DNA of 58,769 nucleotides from Diphasiastrum complanatum (Eukaryota > Streptophyta > Lycopodiopsida > Lycopodiales > Lycopodiaceae): positions 2,178,348 through 2,237,116 of the forward strand of contig CM055096.1 in NCBI GenBank assembly GCA_029204225.1. The letters are read 5' to 3'. Positions 10,613 to 21,148 of this stretch are shown piece by piece. Position 1 is the first letter of the stretch. Every line of letters begins with the position of its first letter. A model generated the notes under the pieces. It saw nothing but the letters and a program-made list of their open reading frames with translations, was not told the origin of the DNA and did not search any database. A program made the position numbers and the translations under genes.

Positions 10613-11273
10613 ATAGTTATTTGATTAATTAAATGTTAATAAAAGGACTTTAGGCCTTCTTGCGGGACTTTTAATGTCGCAGGGCCTAAATGTCAAGTTA
10701 GTGAATAAAGTTGGGTTTCCCTCCAATTTTGATGGTTCCCACACTTTTTTAAATTTGAATAAAAAGAGAGACAAGACTGGACCAATAGGATTCAGAGGCC
10801 AGGGTCCTCCTCTCTACTATAAAAAGGGACCAACTCGAGTTGTTCCTCATGTTCATTTCCTCATTTCAATAAAGCAGATTGGTTCTCTTTAGAAATGGAT
10901 TGATGAATGTCCTTGCTCTTCCTCTCTTCTCCTCCATTTCTCATGCTTTCTTTGGATTTTGCTAATTGTTGGATCTGATCATTATTGGGATTGCTATTTC
11001 TTATGCTTTTTGTGAGAGAGAAAGGGAGAGAGAGAAAGAGTAAGTTTCTATCATTGTTGTGAATTTAGGGTTAATGGAAGTAGGATTAATGGATGTAGTG
11101 TTAATGCTTAGTGTTAATGGATGTTAGTGTTAGATCCTCCATTCATGTTGAAATTTGAACTATACTATCGCTCTCATGGGAACGAACCTACGCGTGACAA
11201 CTAACTCCGTCTCTTTGATGCTAGATTGACTAGATCTTGGATTTAGGTTAGGCAAGGAAAGAAACCCACTACA
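10566..11273 (+). mobile_element. 5' LTR of gypsy element A
   Basis: The right end is fixed by CCCACTACA at 11273 followed four bases later by a primer-binding site. The left end is placed at TGAGAGGG (10566) because similarity to the LTR at 34209 reaches back to that point. It contains a promoter-like block: CCAAT at 10782, TATAAAAA at 10818-10825 and AATAAA at 10868-10873. No matching 3' LTR is present after the accessory region, where chromovirus C abuts at about 21.14 kb, so the element is truncated. Confidence 0.7.
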
Positions 11274-11277
11274 ATTT

Positions 11278-11295
11278 TGGCGCCATTGCCGGAGA
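11278..11295 (+). promoter_or_regulatory. Primer-binding site, tRNA-Asp type
   Basis: TGGCGCCATTGCCGGAGA differs in only two positions from the plant tRNA-Asp complementary primer site used by Athila/Tat-lineage gypsy elements. It begins four bases after the LTR end, the expected distance. Confidence 0.8.
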
Positions 11296-12496
11296 GCTAC
11301 GCCAATTTTTCAGTTTGCAGCATGTTTGGCTAATGGTTAGCTTGCATTAGGCATCTTGTCGTGGCATGAATAGTGTTAAAACTGCATTGTAGGGTTAGTT
11401 TGGGATTGATTTTACTAAATTTTGAGTGGATTTGCTTGTTTGAAATCTAATCTGATTATTAAATAGGGAAAGCTATTCAGATCACAAATCTTAAGATACA
11501 TTTGGATCTGAGATATCAGAGAAAACAACAAAAATCGGTCAAATCTACCAAATTTGGTCAAAAAGAGGCAAAAAGCGTCATCAGAGCTCATAACTTTTTA
11601 CCCTCTTTCAGGAAACCTTCGCCGAGCTGCGAACACCTTCAGTTTTATTTATAGAACCTTCAGTTTGAAGGGCGAAGATTAATTCCCAACAGATTTCCAG
11701 AAACATCAGAAATACCACCAAAAAACACCAAAAATTATCAAAACCTTAAAAAAATACAGACAAAGAACCTTCGCCCAATTCACTATGCTTAGATGTAATT
11801 CAGATCTATCTACTGCCAGGTCGGCGAAGAATAATACCAAAAATAGAAAGGTTTTCAGAGAATCAGTTGTCATAATGTCATATTTTTGTTAAAAAAGTCA
11901 CTTTTTTGAAAAATTACCAGTATTACTCTTGATCCTTGGCCAAAACCTTTGCCGAGTTTCCAGAACATTCTATTTTTATAAAAATACTATTTTTGAGTTC
12001 GGCAAAGATTTATCTTGATCAGATTACAAAAAATCTTGATTCTTACCCTCGTTAGAGCACAAAAACTGTATTTCCTTATGTTAGAAACCTTCGTCCGGTT
12101 TTCCATAGTTTTATCTGTGTCAGATCTTCCATCTGAGAAGTCGGCAAAGGTTATTTCCCAAAAAATTGCCAGAAAAGTGTTCAGAGAGTTTTTATCCCAA
12201 AATAGCACTGTTGAGCCTTCGCCGAGACAACCTTCGCTAGTCCTATTTTTAGTTTCTGATTTTTCAGATCAAGTCTCTGTCAAAATTTGGATCAAATCTA
12301 ATATATTCTGAATTGGACTATGAGAGATTTATCATTTTTTTGAGAAGTATCGATTGATCGAATTTTGGGTAGTTTCTCATCATATAGAATTAGATTCTTG
12401 AAAAGTGGAATAGAGCTAGCAGATCTAATCTTAGATAGTTTTTTTTTGGCAAAATCTATATCCAATCTCATTATCAATTTGATCTAAATTTGTAAG
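11296..12496 (+). other. Untranslated leader of element A with stem-loop array
   Basis: About 1.2 kb without open frames separates primer site and gag. It contains repeated pairs of ACCTTCGCC-type and complementary GGCGAAG-type motifs. The pairs are about 11613/11671, 11766/11821, 11943/11999 and 12085/12141, with an unpaired copy at 12214. Each pair is spaced 40-60 bases, so each can fold as a stem-loop. Such structured leaders can serve dimerisation, packaging or translation, but the role here is unknown. Confidence 0.7.
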
Positions 12497-14049
12497 ATGG
12501 CTGCTCTTGGAGGTGCTCCACAGGAGGTCAATCCAATTATTGTTAGAAGAGCACCCCAATTGGATCTACTCAAATATAATGGATTAACAGATCCAGTTAG
12601 ATTTCTTCAGATCTATGCTGAATCCTGTGAGGTCTATGGTGAGATTTATCCTCAAGATAAACTTAAGCTGTTTCCTATGGCCTTAACAGGCACAACACAA
12701 GATTGGTACTATAACCAAGATGAAACTGAGCGTACAGATTGGGAGGTTGTTAAACGAGCCCTTATCACATGGTTCAAACCGTGGAAGTTTATGGAAGACC
12801 CTTTCCTACTTTTAAATAAAATTAAAATGGGAAAGCGGAAAATGGTTCGAGATTACATCGAAAGGGTGAAACGTCTTAGATCTGAATGTGAGCCTTAGCT
12901 GATTAATGAAAATGCCATGATTATGAGGTTTTTGTCAGGTCTACCTAAATGGATCAGACATGAACGGAAATGCCATAATGAGTACGCACTTTTGCAAATG
13001 CGATGGACGATGCAATTCGGGAGGAGGATGAAGATTTAGATGATGAGCCGAATGTCAGTATGTTGCCTTATACAGCAAGGCAGACTCCTACGACATCCAC
13101 CACTATTGCATCAACGACTGCCAATGCTACTGCAGAAATGATGCTCAATGAGTTCGAGAAACTTGGGAAGACCCAACAGAAACAGATGGACAAGTTGCAG
13201 TTGCAATTTGATGAGAAGATCAAAGCATTGGAAAATTTCCACGGAGAAGCGAACAAGGAACCTGAGAAGTTTGCAAAGACTTTTCCTACCAGGGAAAATG
13301 TCTGGTGTTCTATTTGTACAGAAAATCACACAGTGAACGAGTGTCCTCAATTGAAAAAACGAATGAAAATCAGTGTTTGCCATTTGTGTAATTCACCTGA
13401 CCATGAGACTGCCTTTTGCAACTTCAACCCTCGGATGATTCAGCAATGGTATGCCTAGATGGGATATTGAGATCCACAATATGGAGGCAATCCAGCAGCA
13501 AGACTACGACAATCTACTCTTGGATACCCGGAACGTCTAGCTTTGTCTGCCCCACCAAAGCACTCCGCTCCTCCTGCCAATTTGATGGAACCAGAACCTT
13601 ACGGAAGTGTTGAGCAATGGAGCTATGGTAATGATCAGGAAGGTGGATCTTCAGAAGAGTATGCCATTTATGCTGCCGCTCAACAATAAGCCTCGAGAAA
13701 TTGGGCCAGAGCACCACTTGGATGCTTTGCATGTGGAGAAAATCACAGAGTTGCAGAATGCCCAAATAAAGAAAAATTTGTACCATTTTGTCGTGACTGT
13801 GGATATGGGCATTGCTATAAAGACTGTCCAGCAAGACCGAAGCCACCACCAGCTAGAGCACCTATAAATTTGATAACAATCAAGCAAGGATCAGTAGCTC
13901 ATAATAAACCAAGTGCACCCTTGATGGTGGTCACCAGTGCACAAAAGCAAAAAGAACCAGTAGTGGATTCAGTACCTGCTGATTCTATATCATTGAACGA
14001 TACACCAACAGCATCGAAAGTCTATCCAAATCTTAATGCAGAAAAATGA
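12497..14049 (+). pseudogene. Element A gag (broken)
   Basis: Gag forms the virus-like particle and binds the element RNA. The ATG at 12497 starts a retrotransposon-gag domain (KYNGLTDPVRFLQ, FPMALTGTTQDWYY, W..VKRALITWFKP; residues ~25-130). An in-frame TAG lies at 12896. The domain continues (FLSGLPKWIRHE) and shifts frame near 13000. Nucleocapsid follows with four zinc knuckles: CSICTENHTVNEC and CHLCNSPDHETAFC (13306-13430), then after another frame change CFACGENHRVAEC and CRDCGYGHCYKDC (13723-13845). Three of the four use CX2CX3HX4C spacing rather than the canonical X4. The open frame ends at TGA 14047. Multiple lesions make it non-functional. Confidence 0.85.
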
Positions 14050-14059
14050 AGATATTAAG

Positions 14060-16335
14060 ATATGAGATAGTGGATTAAACATCTACAAGAAGAAGAGGAA
14101 TTTGAAGCTGCTAAAGTAACAGCTGAAGTTCGGTCTTCACCATTGCAGCCTCCAAGAAATTTACGGACGGATATGAATGATCAATTACATCATCATGAAG
14201 AACCCTTCAAGATGACTGAACCGGAAGCACTGCATACAGAATTACTCATGAATATTTTGTCTAGCAAGATCAATATTTCATTGGGAGAACTCCTAAAGTT
14301 GGTGCCAAGTTCGTCCACGAGGAATGGTGGAAGATATACCTGTCAGGATTGCAGGAGTACAGTTCGTCATTACTTTCGTCGTGATGGACTTACCAAAAGC
14401 ACCAAATGTCTATCGAGTTCTCTTAGGACGTCCATGGTTACGAGTTGCGCAAGTAATTCATAACTGGGGTATTAGCAAAATCACTTTTGAAAATCGATCC
14501 TATGACTTGGACTATCAAGCCAGTGGTTCAAAAAGTGGATGACGATTCATCAACAACGGATCACACTTGTGATCGACCAGAGAAAAAAATGGGAGTTCAC
14601 TACGATTCTCAAACGGATACTGTCAATTGGAATGAAGCTCTTGCAACAATTGATTGTACAGCAGGATATATGTGTCAACAAGATATTCAATCAGAGATGA
14701 GCTAGATTTCCTTGTTAGATCGAACTTTGGATACGCCAATCACGTTTTCACTAAATGTGTTGAATGTAGCCAGAGTATCAACAGAACCTATACCAGATCC
14801 AATTGAGGATGATCTCATACCAATGTTCGTCTATAGCTATTTCTTCACCTTCGCCTTCATCTTCGTTTATCTCAGCCACATTCTTCTATCGCTGTAATCC
14901 TAATGTGGCAGATCTGATAAAGAAAGAACCTCAGAGATTGCTTGACGTCGATTTCATTTATGAGATCGAGCATACCGAATGGATTTCACCGATTATCATC
15001 GTTCCTAAGAAAAATGAGAAATTGCGAATCTGTGTGAATCTCAAAGCATTGAATAAAGTGACACGGAAGGATCACTTTCTGTTACCTTTTACTGAAAGTA
15101 TTTTGGATCGCCTTGCTAGAGCGAAAGCTTATAGTTTCCTAGATGGATTTAGTAGTTACAACCAAGTTAAGATTGCACCTGCCGATCGTCACAAAACTGC
15201 TTTTGCAATAGAATGGGGCACCTATGCTTACAAAGTAATGCCGTTTGGACTCTGTAATGCACCAAGTTCATTCCACAGAGTAATGCAATTTGCCTTTAAA
15301 GATTATCTGCAGAAATTCCTTGAAATTTACTTGGATGACTTGGGAGTTCATAGTACAGATACAGACCACCTGGATCGATTGGAGAAAGTCTTTGAAAGAT
15401 GCTGCAAATATAAGATTTCTCTAAATCCAGAAAAATGCTAGATATGGATTTCTCACGGAGTGGTGCTTGGACATGTGATATCAAGACATGGTATTGCCAC
15501 CGATTATTCTAAGATCAAAGTTATTGTGGAATTGCCACCGCCAGCAACAATTTGAGGAGTTTATGTGTTCATGGGTCATGCGAACTACTATCAAATTTTT
15601 ATTATCTTCTTTGCGGATTTAGCACGACCTACATACAAACTAACTATTGTTCCTATTTGGATAGTAGAGGCGTTTGAAGCCTTTGAAAAGTTAAAAAAAA
15701 CATTATCTTCAGCACCAATACTGTGTTCTCTAGATTGGACATTAGAATTTCATGTTCATAAGGATGCCTCAAAATACGCCATTGGATCAGTTTTGACGCA
15801 GCCAGGTGACTATAAGAAGGATTATCCTATACGATTTGGAAGCAGACAACTTACAGATCTAGAGAAGAATTATTCAACAACAGAATGTGAAGCGCTAGCC
15901 ATGATTTTTTCTGTTTGAAAATTTCGTCACTATCTCATGGAAACGCACTTTGCATTTTATATGGATCATCAACCGTTACTTTACTTGGTAAATAAGACGT
16001 GTAATACTGGACGTATTGCAAGATGGTTATTTTGACTGAATTTGATTTTCGAATTGTGGTTAGAAAGGGGAAGCAACATTATCTAGCCGATCACGTTTCA
16101 CGAACTGAATCCGCCCCAGTTAATATTGAAGTGGATGATGAACTGCCAGATGCTGCGTTGTTCTATGTTGAAGCAATACCTGAGTGGGCGGCAGATATTG
16201 TTGAGTACCTGATGCTAGGACAACCGAATGACTCTTTGACAAAAGTACAGAAAAGACAATTGATTCATAAGGCTCAACCTTATCAATTAATTGCAGGACA
16301 ATTGTATCGTTGTGAATCAGATAATATTTTATGAA
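14060..16335 (+). pseudogene. Element A protease, reverse transcriptase and RNase H (broken)
   Basis: This part of pol matures the polyprotein and copies RNA to DNA. A protease C-terminal block with LLGRPWLR is at about 14420-14450. RT runs from about 14880 (WISPIIIVPKKNEKLRICVNLKALN, residues of RT motif 1-2), through FLDGFSSYNQ, FAIEWGTYAYKVMPFGLCNAPS and the catalytic YLDD at about 15328. The frame breaks at a TAG at 15439. The connection and RNase H segment (MGHANYYQIF, HVHKDASKYAIGSVL, YSTTECEALAMIFSV) follows from 15565 with further stops near 15555 and 15916. Strand, order and the FxxxxLGRPWL block agree with a Tat/Athila-like gypsy element. Confidence 0.85.
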
Positions 16336-17453
16336 GATGTGTTTTACCGCATGAAGTACCAGGTCTAATCATGTTTTCACATGATGGCATGGGTGGAGGA
16401 CACTTCTCTACAGATATTACTGTTCGCAAACTTTTGTAATCCGGTTGTTGGTGGCCTATGCTTCATAAGGACACAGAAAATTTTATTCAGACGTGTGATG
16501 TCTGCCAGCGATCACGACGGCCTACTCGACAGAATTATGAACCCTTACATCCGGTTTTATCGCAAGCACCATTTGAAAAATGGGGACTGGATTATGTTGG
16601 TCCTATTCATCCCGCTGCTCAAGGATCTCAGGCCCGATACATTATCGTCGCAACTGGTTATATGACCAAGTGGGTTGAAGCCAAAGCTGTCAAAGTGGCT
16701 GATGCGAAATCTACGGCCAAGTTTCTATATGAATATATTATAATCAGATTCGGATGTCCGATCAAAATTGTCAGTGATCGGGGTACACACTTTGTTAATC
16801 AAACAATAAAGTGTTTACTGGAAGATTTTTTTTTTATACACAGATTTAGTACTCCCTTTTATCCCAGAGGGAATGGCCAAGTTGAATCTTCCAATAAGAT
16901 TCTCTGCACCATTATGACAAAGACAGTTGAAGCGAGTCAGTGTGATTGGGAACATAAACTGTATGCAGCATTATGGGCATTCAGAACCGCTTACAAAAAT
17001 AGTACAAATTAAACACCTTTTCAACTGGTTTATGGTCAAGATGTTGTTATGCCAATTGAATTTTTAATCCCATCTTTACGCATAGCAGCAACGGAACGAT
17101 TAAATGATGATAAGTCTTTACAACTTCATCATGACACGTTGCACAAATTATGTGAAACCCGATTGATAGCAGTTCATGCCTTAGCAGTAGAGAAAGCCCG
17201 TCGCAAGGCATGGCACGATTGGCGATTGCACAAAAAAGATTTGGAAGTAGGAGATCTTGCATTGATGTACAAAACCAAGCTGATCAAGGGTAAGTTGAAG
17301 TTTACTAGGGAAGGCCCGTATAAAGTGAAGGAAATCTTGAACTATGGCGCAGTAATTCTTGAGCACTTGGATGGAAAACGATTTGATACTCCGATAAATG
17401 ACAGCCGATTACGCAAGTTTTGGCAGCCTGCTCCACCAGTTCAGCAAGCATGA
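16336..17453 (+). pseudogene. Element A integrase (broken)
   Basis: Integrase inserts the element cDNA. The zinc-binding HHCC domain (SHDGMGGGHFS ... CDVCQRSRR) is split by a stop and frame change near 16438. The catalytic core keeps D (LDYVGPI, ~16586), D (VSDRGTH, ~16772) and E (GQVESSNK, ~16880). A TAA at 17010 interrupts the frame before TPFQLVYGQDVVMPIEF. The C-terminal domain (LEVGDLALMYKTK, KFTREGPYKVKEI, INDSRLRKFW) ends at TGA 17451. No chromodomain follows, unlike element C. Confidence 0.88.
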
Positions 17454-18251
17454 TCTCAATATATTTTTTCATTTTATTTGTTTTCAATTTTTTATTTTTA
17501 GTATTTAATTTGTTGACTTTTTTTTTGGAAAAAGACAGTTAAAAAAAATAAATAAATAAGGAAAGACTGATGAGCAAAAGTCAAGAAGTCATCAGCATAA
17601 GGAAAAGGAAACACATTATTTTTATGAAAAATGACTTAGAAAACCATTGTTTTGGGTCGATTTGGCCAATACAGTATCAGAAACCTTCGCTAAGCTCTCA
17701 GACTGTACATCCACCCTTGATTTATCTAAATTGAGGTGGGCGAAGGTTTCTGACAAGAGGAAATTCAATTTTTGAGTCAGACGAATGTTTAGTGATATGC
17801 CATTTTGGGAACCTTCGCCGAGCAACATAACGTCATTATGAACTTTCGTCGACCTGCTAGATGATCTTAAAATTTCAAAATTAGGTTGTCCATAGGTTCA
17901 GATTGTGAAAAGAAGCATTTATGACAGTACCTGGACGAAGGTTCATCCTTTGCCAGCCTTGGAAAACGTTCGCGTTATAGGTTCAGATCTCTAGAAACCT
18001 TTGCCGAGGTTTTTATAGCCTGTTTTTATAGTACTGTACATGCCTGCAAATTTTTGTTCAGAACTGATCAGTCCAACTACTATTCAGTGTAATGGACCCA
18101 TTAAATTCACCTATTAGTTGGCTGAATTCGATTCATTCCTCACTTGTGCTAGCAAAGCTCTTGCGAATTTTTCTTGTGACCAAAGCCTTCCAAATTTTCT
18201 GCATTGCCTTTTGATACCCTCTCACGCGGTTATAATTCCTTTCTGATCATC
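17454..18251 (+). other. Spacer between pol and accessory ORF, with stem-loops
   Basis: About 800 bp without coding signal. It has poly-T/A tracts at 17500-17560 and a renewed cluster of the leader motif. TCAGAAACCTTCGC at 17677-17690 is exactly complementary to GCGAAGGTTTCTGA at 17740-17753. Further copies are at about 17810 (ACCTTCGCCGAG), 17934 (GGACGAAGGTTC) and 17994 (AAACCTTTGCCGAGG). The same motif in leader and 3' spacer suggests duplicated RNA structure within one element. Confidence 0.7.
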
Positions 18252-20196
18252 ATGTCTTCTACCGATACTTCCCAGTCTCTGCGCTATACTATCCATCGTG
18301 ATGTCCCATCTGCAACGGACATCATGATTCTTCCTAGCACAAGCATGGTCACTCAGTGGATGACCCTTGCGGAGCCTCTACTTACTGCAATGGGTATTCA
18401 TGAGAGAGTCTTTTCGGGATGCATCAATATGGATTTCATCACTCTTGCCTTCAGTACGTGGAAGGAAGAGAAATCCAAGTTTTACATCACCTTCCAAGGA
18501 GCCACACACAAGGTGCGCGTCACTGAGGCCGCACTTGCAGCTATAGGAATCTCATCCGGTATGCAAGCCTCACCCAATCACAAGCACGCCAAACAGGCCA
18601 TCAAGCCATACATTGACCTCACCAACAATCTGAATTGGACTAATGATGGCTACCTTCTGGAATCCATCACTGAGCCTTCCATCCACGTCGCTGCCCAATT
18701 GTTGAATCATTTTCAGATGGTTGGCAACCTCAGGAAAGATCACATCACATCTCAAATCCTTCACAGGATAGTGGAGTCCCACATAAAGTTGGCCAAAGCC
18801 CCTCTTGAACCATATAACTGGTTCAAGACTGTTTCTGGTGAGCTCAAGCGAGCTATTAAGGCCAATACAAAGCAGCAGTTCGTCGTTGGCTCTCTATTGT
18901 CCCTCTTAGCCGCTTCTCACTTAGAAAATAGAATCCATGGCTTCCACCTAGATTCTGTGCTTTCGGTTTACGAAGAAGCACTGGTCGAGTAATCTCACCA
19001 GGTCTCAAGTTCTCATAGTCGTCGTCGTCCACGCAGTGAGATCGTAATTCCTGACTCGCCTTCCGCATCACGACGTCGTACTAGGCATACCTCGTCAGCT
19101 GCGCTTCCACCCCCTGCTGCTGTTCGCACTGAACTTCCCATTCCCCTCGCCTCTGATGATTCCCTTGCCTCTGCTCCCATACAAGGACAATCTGTGACCA
19201 TTGGGCCTACCATTCCCATCACAGCTGCCCAGGCCGCCTCACCCCCGCACACCCAAGCAACCTCACCCAACACACAGTTCCTCATGGATATGTTCGATGA
19301 TTCTGACCCCCTTGGGGCCACCGAAATCTTTGAAATGCCCTAGAGCCTAGCACCCTTTGAACCCCAATCCCCTGGAAGAGGATTCGGGCATATCCATGAA
19401 GCTACTGTTGGTGTCAAAGATGCCAGTCAACAACCACCCACACAGGGTAGCCCAGCCACACTTCGGGTCGAGACAACTATAAAGTCACCGAAGCAGTTCA
19501 ACGCCACGGTGCCTGAAGGGTTTGGAGACGAGGATATTTTTGAAGAAGAAGAGACCTTGGCACCTATTCCACGCCTACCAAGGACAGTACCATCAGGGTC
19601 TCTTGCTACTACCACCTGCACGACTGTCGATTCTGGTGATGCTCTCGGGTTAGTTTCAAGCCTTGGGCAAGTGATCCAATCTATGTTGGATAAGAAGAAG
19701 GAAAAAGACTAAAAGCAAAAAGACATTGGCCCAGCAACAAGCTGATCGCTTGAAAACCTACATCAGCTCCCTGCAAAATGCCCTAACAATCGCACAGAAT
19801 CATGTAGATAAGATAGTGCAAGATGCCAAGCAACAGGTGCAGCTGCTGAAGGGGCAATTACAAATGGCCGAACAAGATCGCACACGACTTCAAGGTGAAT
19901 TGGATGCGACCACCCTTGAGCATGATGCATATCTGCAAACACAAATACCCGATCATCCGGTCACACCGACGGAGATTGCATATTTGTTCAAGAAAGTGGA
20001 CACATACAAAGTGGCCCTTCAGGGATTCCAAGGCCGCTTTGATAGGTTCAAAGGAACAGCTTCAACCGAGTTGGCAAAGGCAAAAGAGACCATCAACGCC
20101 TATGAAAAAGCCGCTGCTCAAGTGTTGGAAGCCGAACCACAAATCCCCATCCTAGTCATGCCGCAATTCTTCTCATCGCGCCAAAAAGTCATATAG
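18252..20196 (+). pseudogene. Element A accessory ORF, N-terminal and coiled-coil part
   Basis: Not a family I recognise. The ATG at 18252 opens about 246 codons of compact, globular-looking sequence (WMTLAEPLLTAMGIHERVFSG, TWKEEKSKFYITFQG, ITSQILHRIVESHIKLAKAP). It stops at TAA 18990, but the same frame continues after the stop as a Ser/Pro/Arg-rich linker, with a TAG at 19341 and acidic GDEDIFEEEE, to 19712. A frame change leads into a Gln-rich coiled coil (19726-19990) and PVTPTEIAYLFKKVDTY / ELAKAKETINAYEKA, to the stop at 20194. The gene sits between integrase and the missing 3' LTR, where env-like or other extra genes of gypsy elements lie. No signal peptide or membrane segment is evident, so an envelope role is not supported. 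Some similarity to plant TE-associated or mobile-domain proteins is possible but unproven. Confidence 0.6.
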
Positions 20197-21148
20197 ATGG
20201 ATACAGGGGTTGATTCAGGGAGGAGCTCCAGATCTGGCAGATCAACCGCCAACTATACCGGTAGTACAAGTGGGTCCATCCTCATCAAGGACAAGCCATT
20301 TATTCAGAAGGCCCATCAACTCAAAGTTAGAGGAGAGCCTACAGGTCTGGATATGGACATCTATATTTCAATATGTTATTTTCCACCGGATATATCATCT
20401 TTCTCAAATAGGGTTGGCTCTCCATATAGGGTTCGAGGACCAGATCCAGACCTTCTTAAAGTAGCATCCACATGAGTCCTCGCGTGGTGGATGGGTTCTC
20501 AAATTTAAGACCTTCGAGATCGAGGCCGACAAAGAATTGGACAAAATACCTGCACTGGGAGAGCAGCCGACATGGAGAATCACGATTTTTGAGAAAACTC
20601 CATAATCAATCAGGAGTTACGTCGCCAGCCCTTGCCAGTTGCGGGTAGATCCTTATTACGTGCCAATGCCGCAAAGACAAAAATGGAAAGATTTGGAATT
20701 GGCTATGGATAAAATCACCATCCATATGCCAATCATCCACCAGCCTTACAGCTGGAATATTTCAGTGGATTTCCACCGAGCCTTACAAGCATATCAGAGA
20801 GAGTATGTCCACTCTCCGGATCCAACGATGCGACAATCGACAATGTTTGCAAAAGATCTAACTCTGTTGGCGTCAGTGGCAACCAAATGGGATGATTGCC
20901 TTCCTACCCTGGCATTTGATCCAAATAAGCCGATGGCCTCAGAGCAGATCAAAGATCAGCTGCTGATTGCTCGACTGTATTTTTGTGCGGCTATGATGGG
21001 AGGCTCTTGGGAATCCCGCTTCACCTCATGGACAACTTCCAAGTGGATTGCCGGAGCCCACTGTTGTTTCTTGCCGCATAATTTGGATTTCAATACTGCA
21101 CGTCTTGACTTTATGGAGAAGGTGCATTATCATTTAATTAAGATATAG
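20197..21148 (+). pseudogene. Element A accessory ORF, C-terminal domain
   Basis: Immediately after the coiled-coil part, open frames continue. 20210-20464 and, in the same frame after a short gap, FKTFEIEADKELDKIPALG (about 20495-20550), then a TAA at about 20604, then 20639-21148 with KWKDLELAMDKITIHMP, ISVDFHRALQAYQ, LLIARLYFCAAMMGGSWESRF and TARLDFMEKVHYHL. Composition is that of a folded protein rather than noise. It may be the C-terminal half of the same ~950-residue accessory protein or a second gene. I recognise no family. It ends where chromovirus C begins on the other strand. Confidence 0.45.

Noticed and set aside
18252-20196. Envelope glycoprotein role for the accessory ORF
   Set aside because: Position fits an env-like gene, but no signal peptide, transmembrane segment, cysteine pattern or fusion-peptide-like region is visible; the coiled coil is Gln-rich and soluble-looking.
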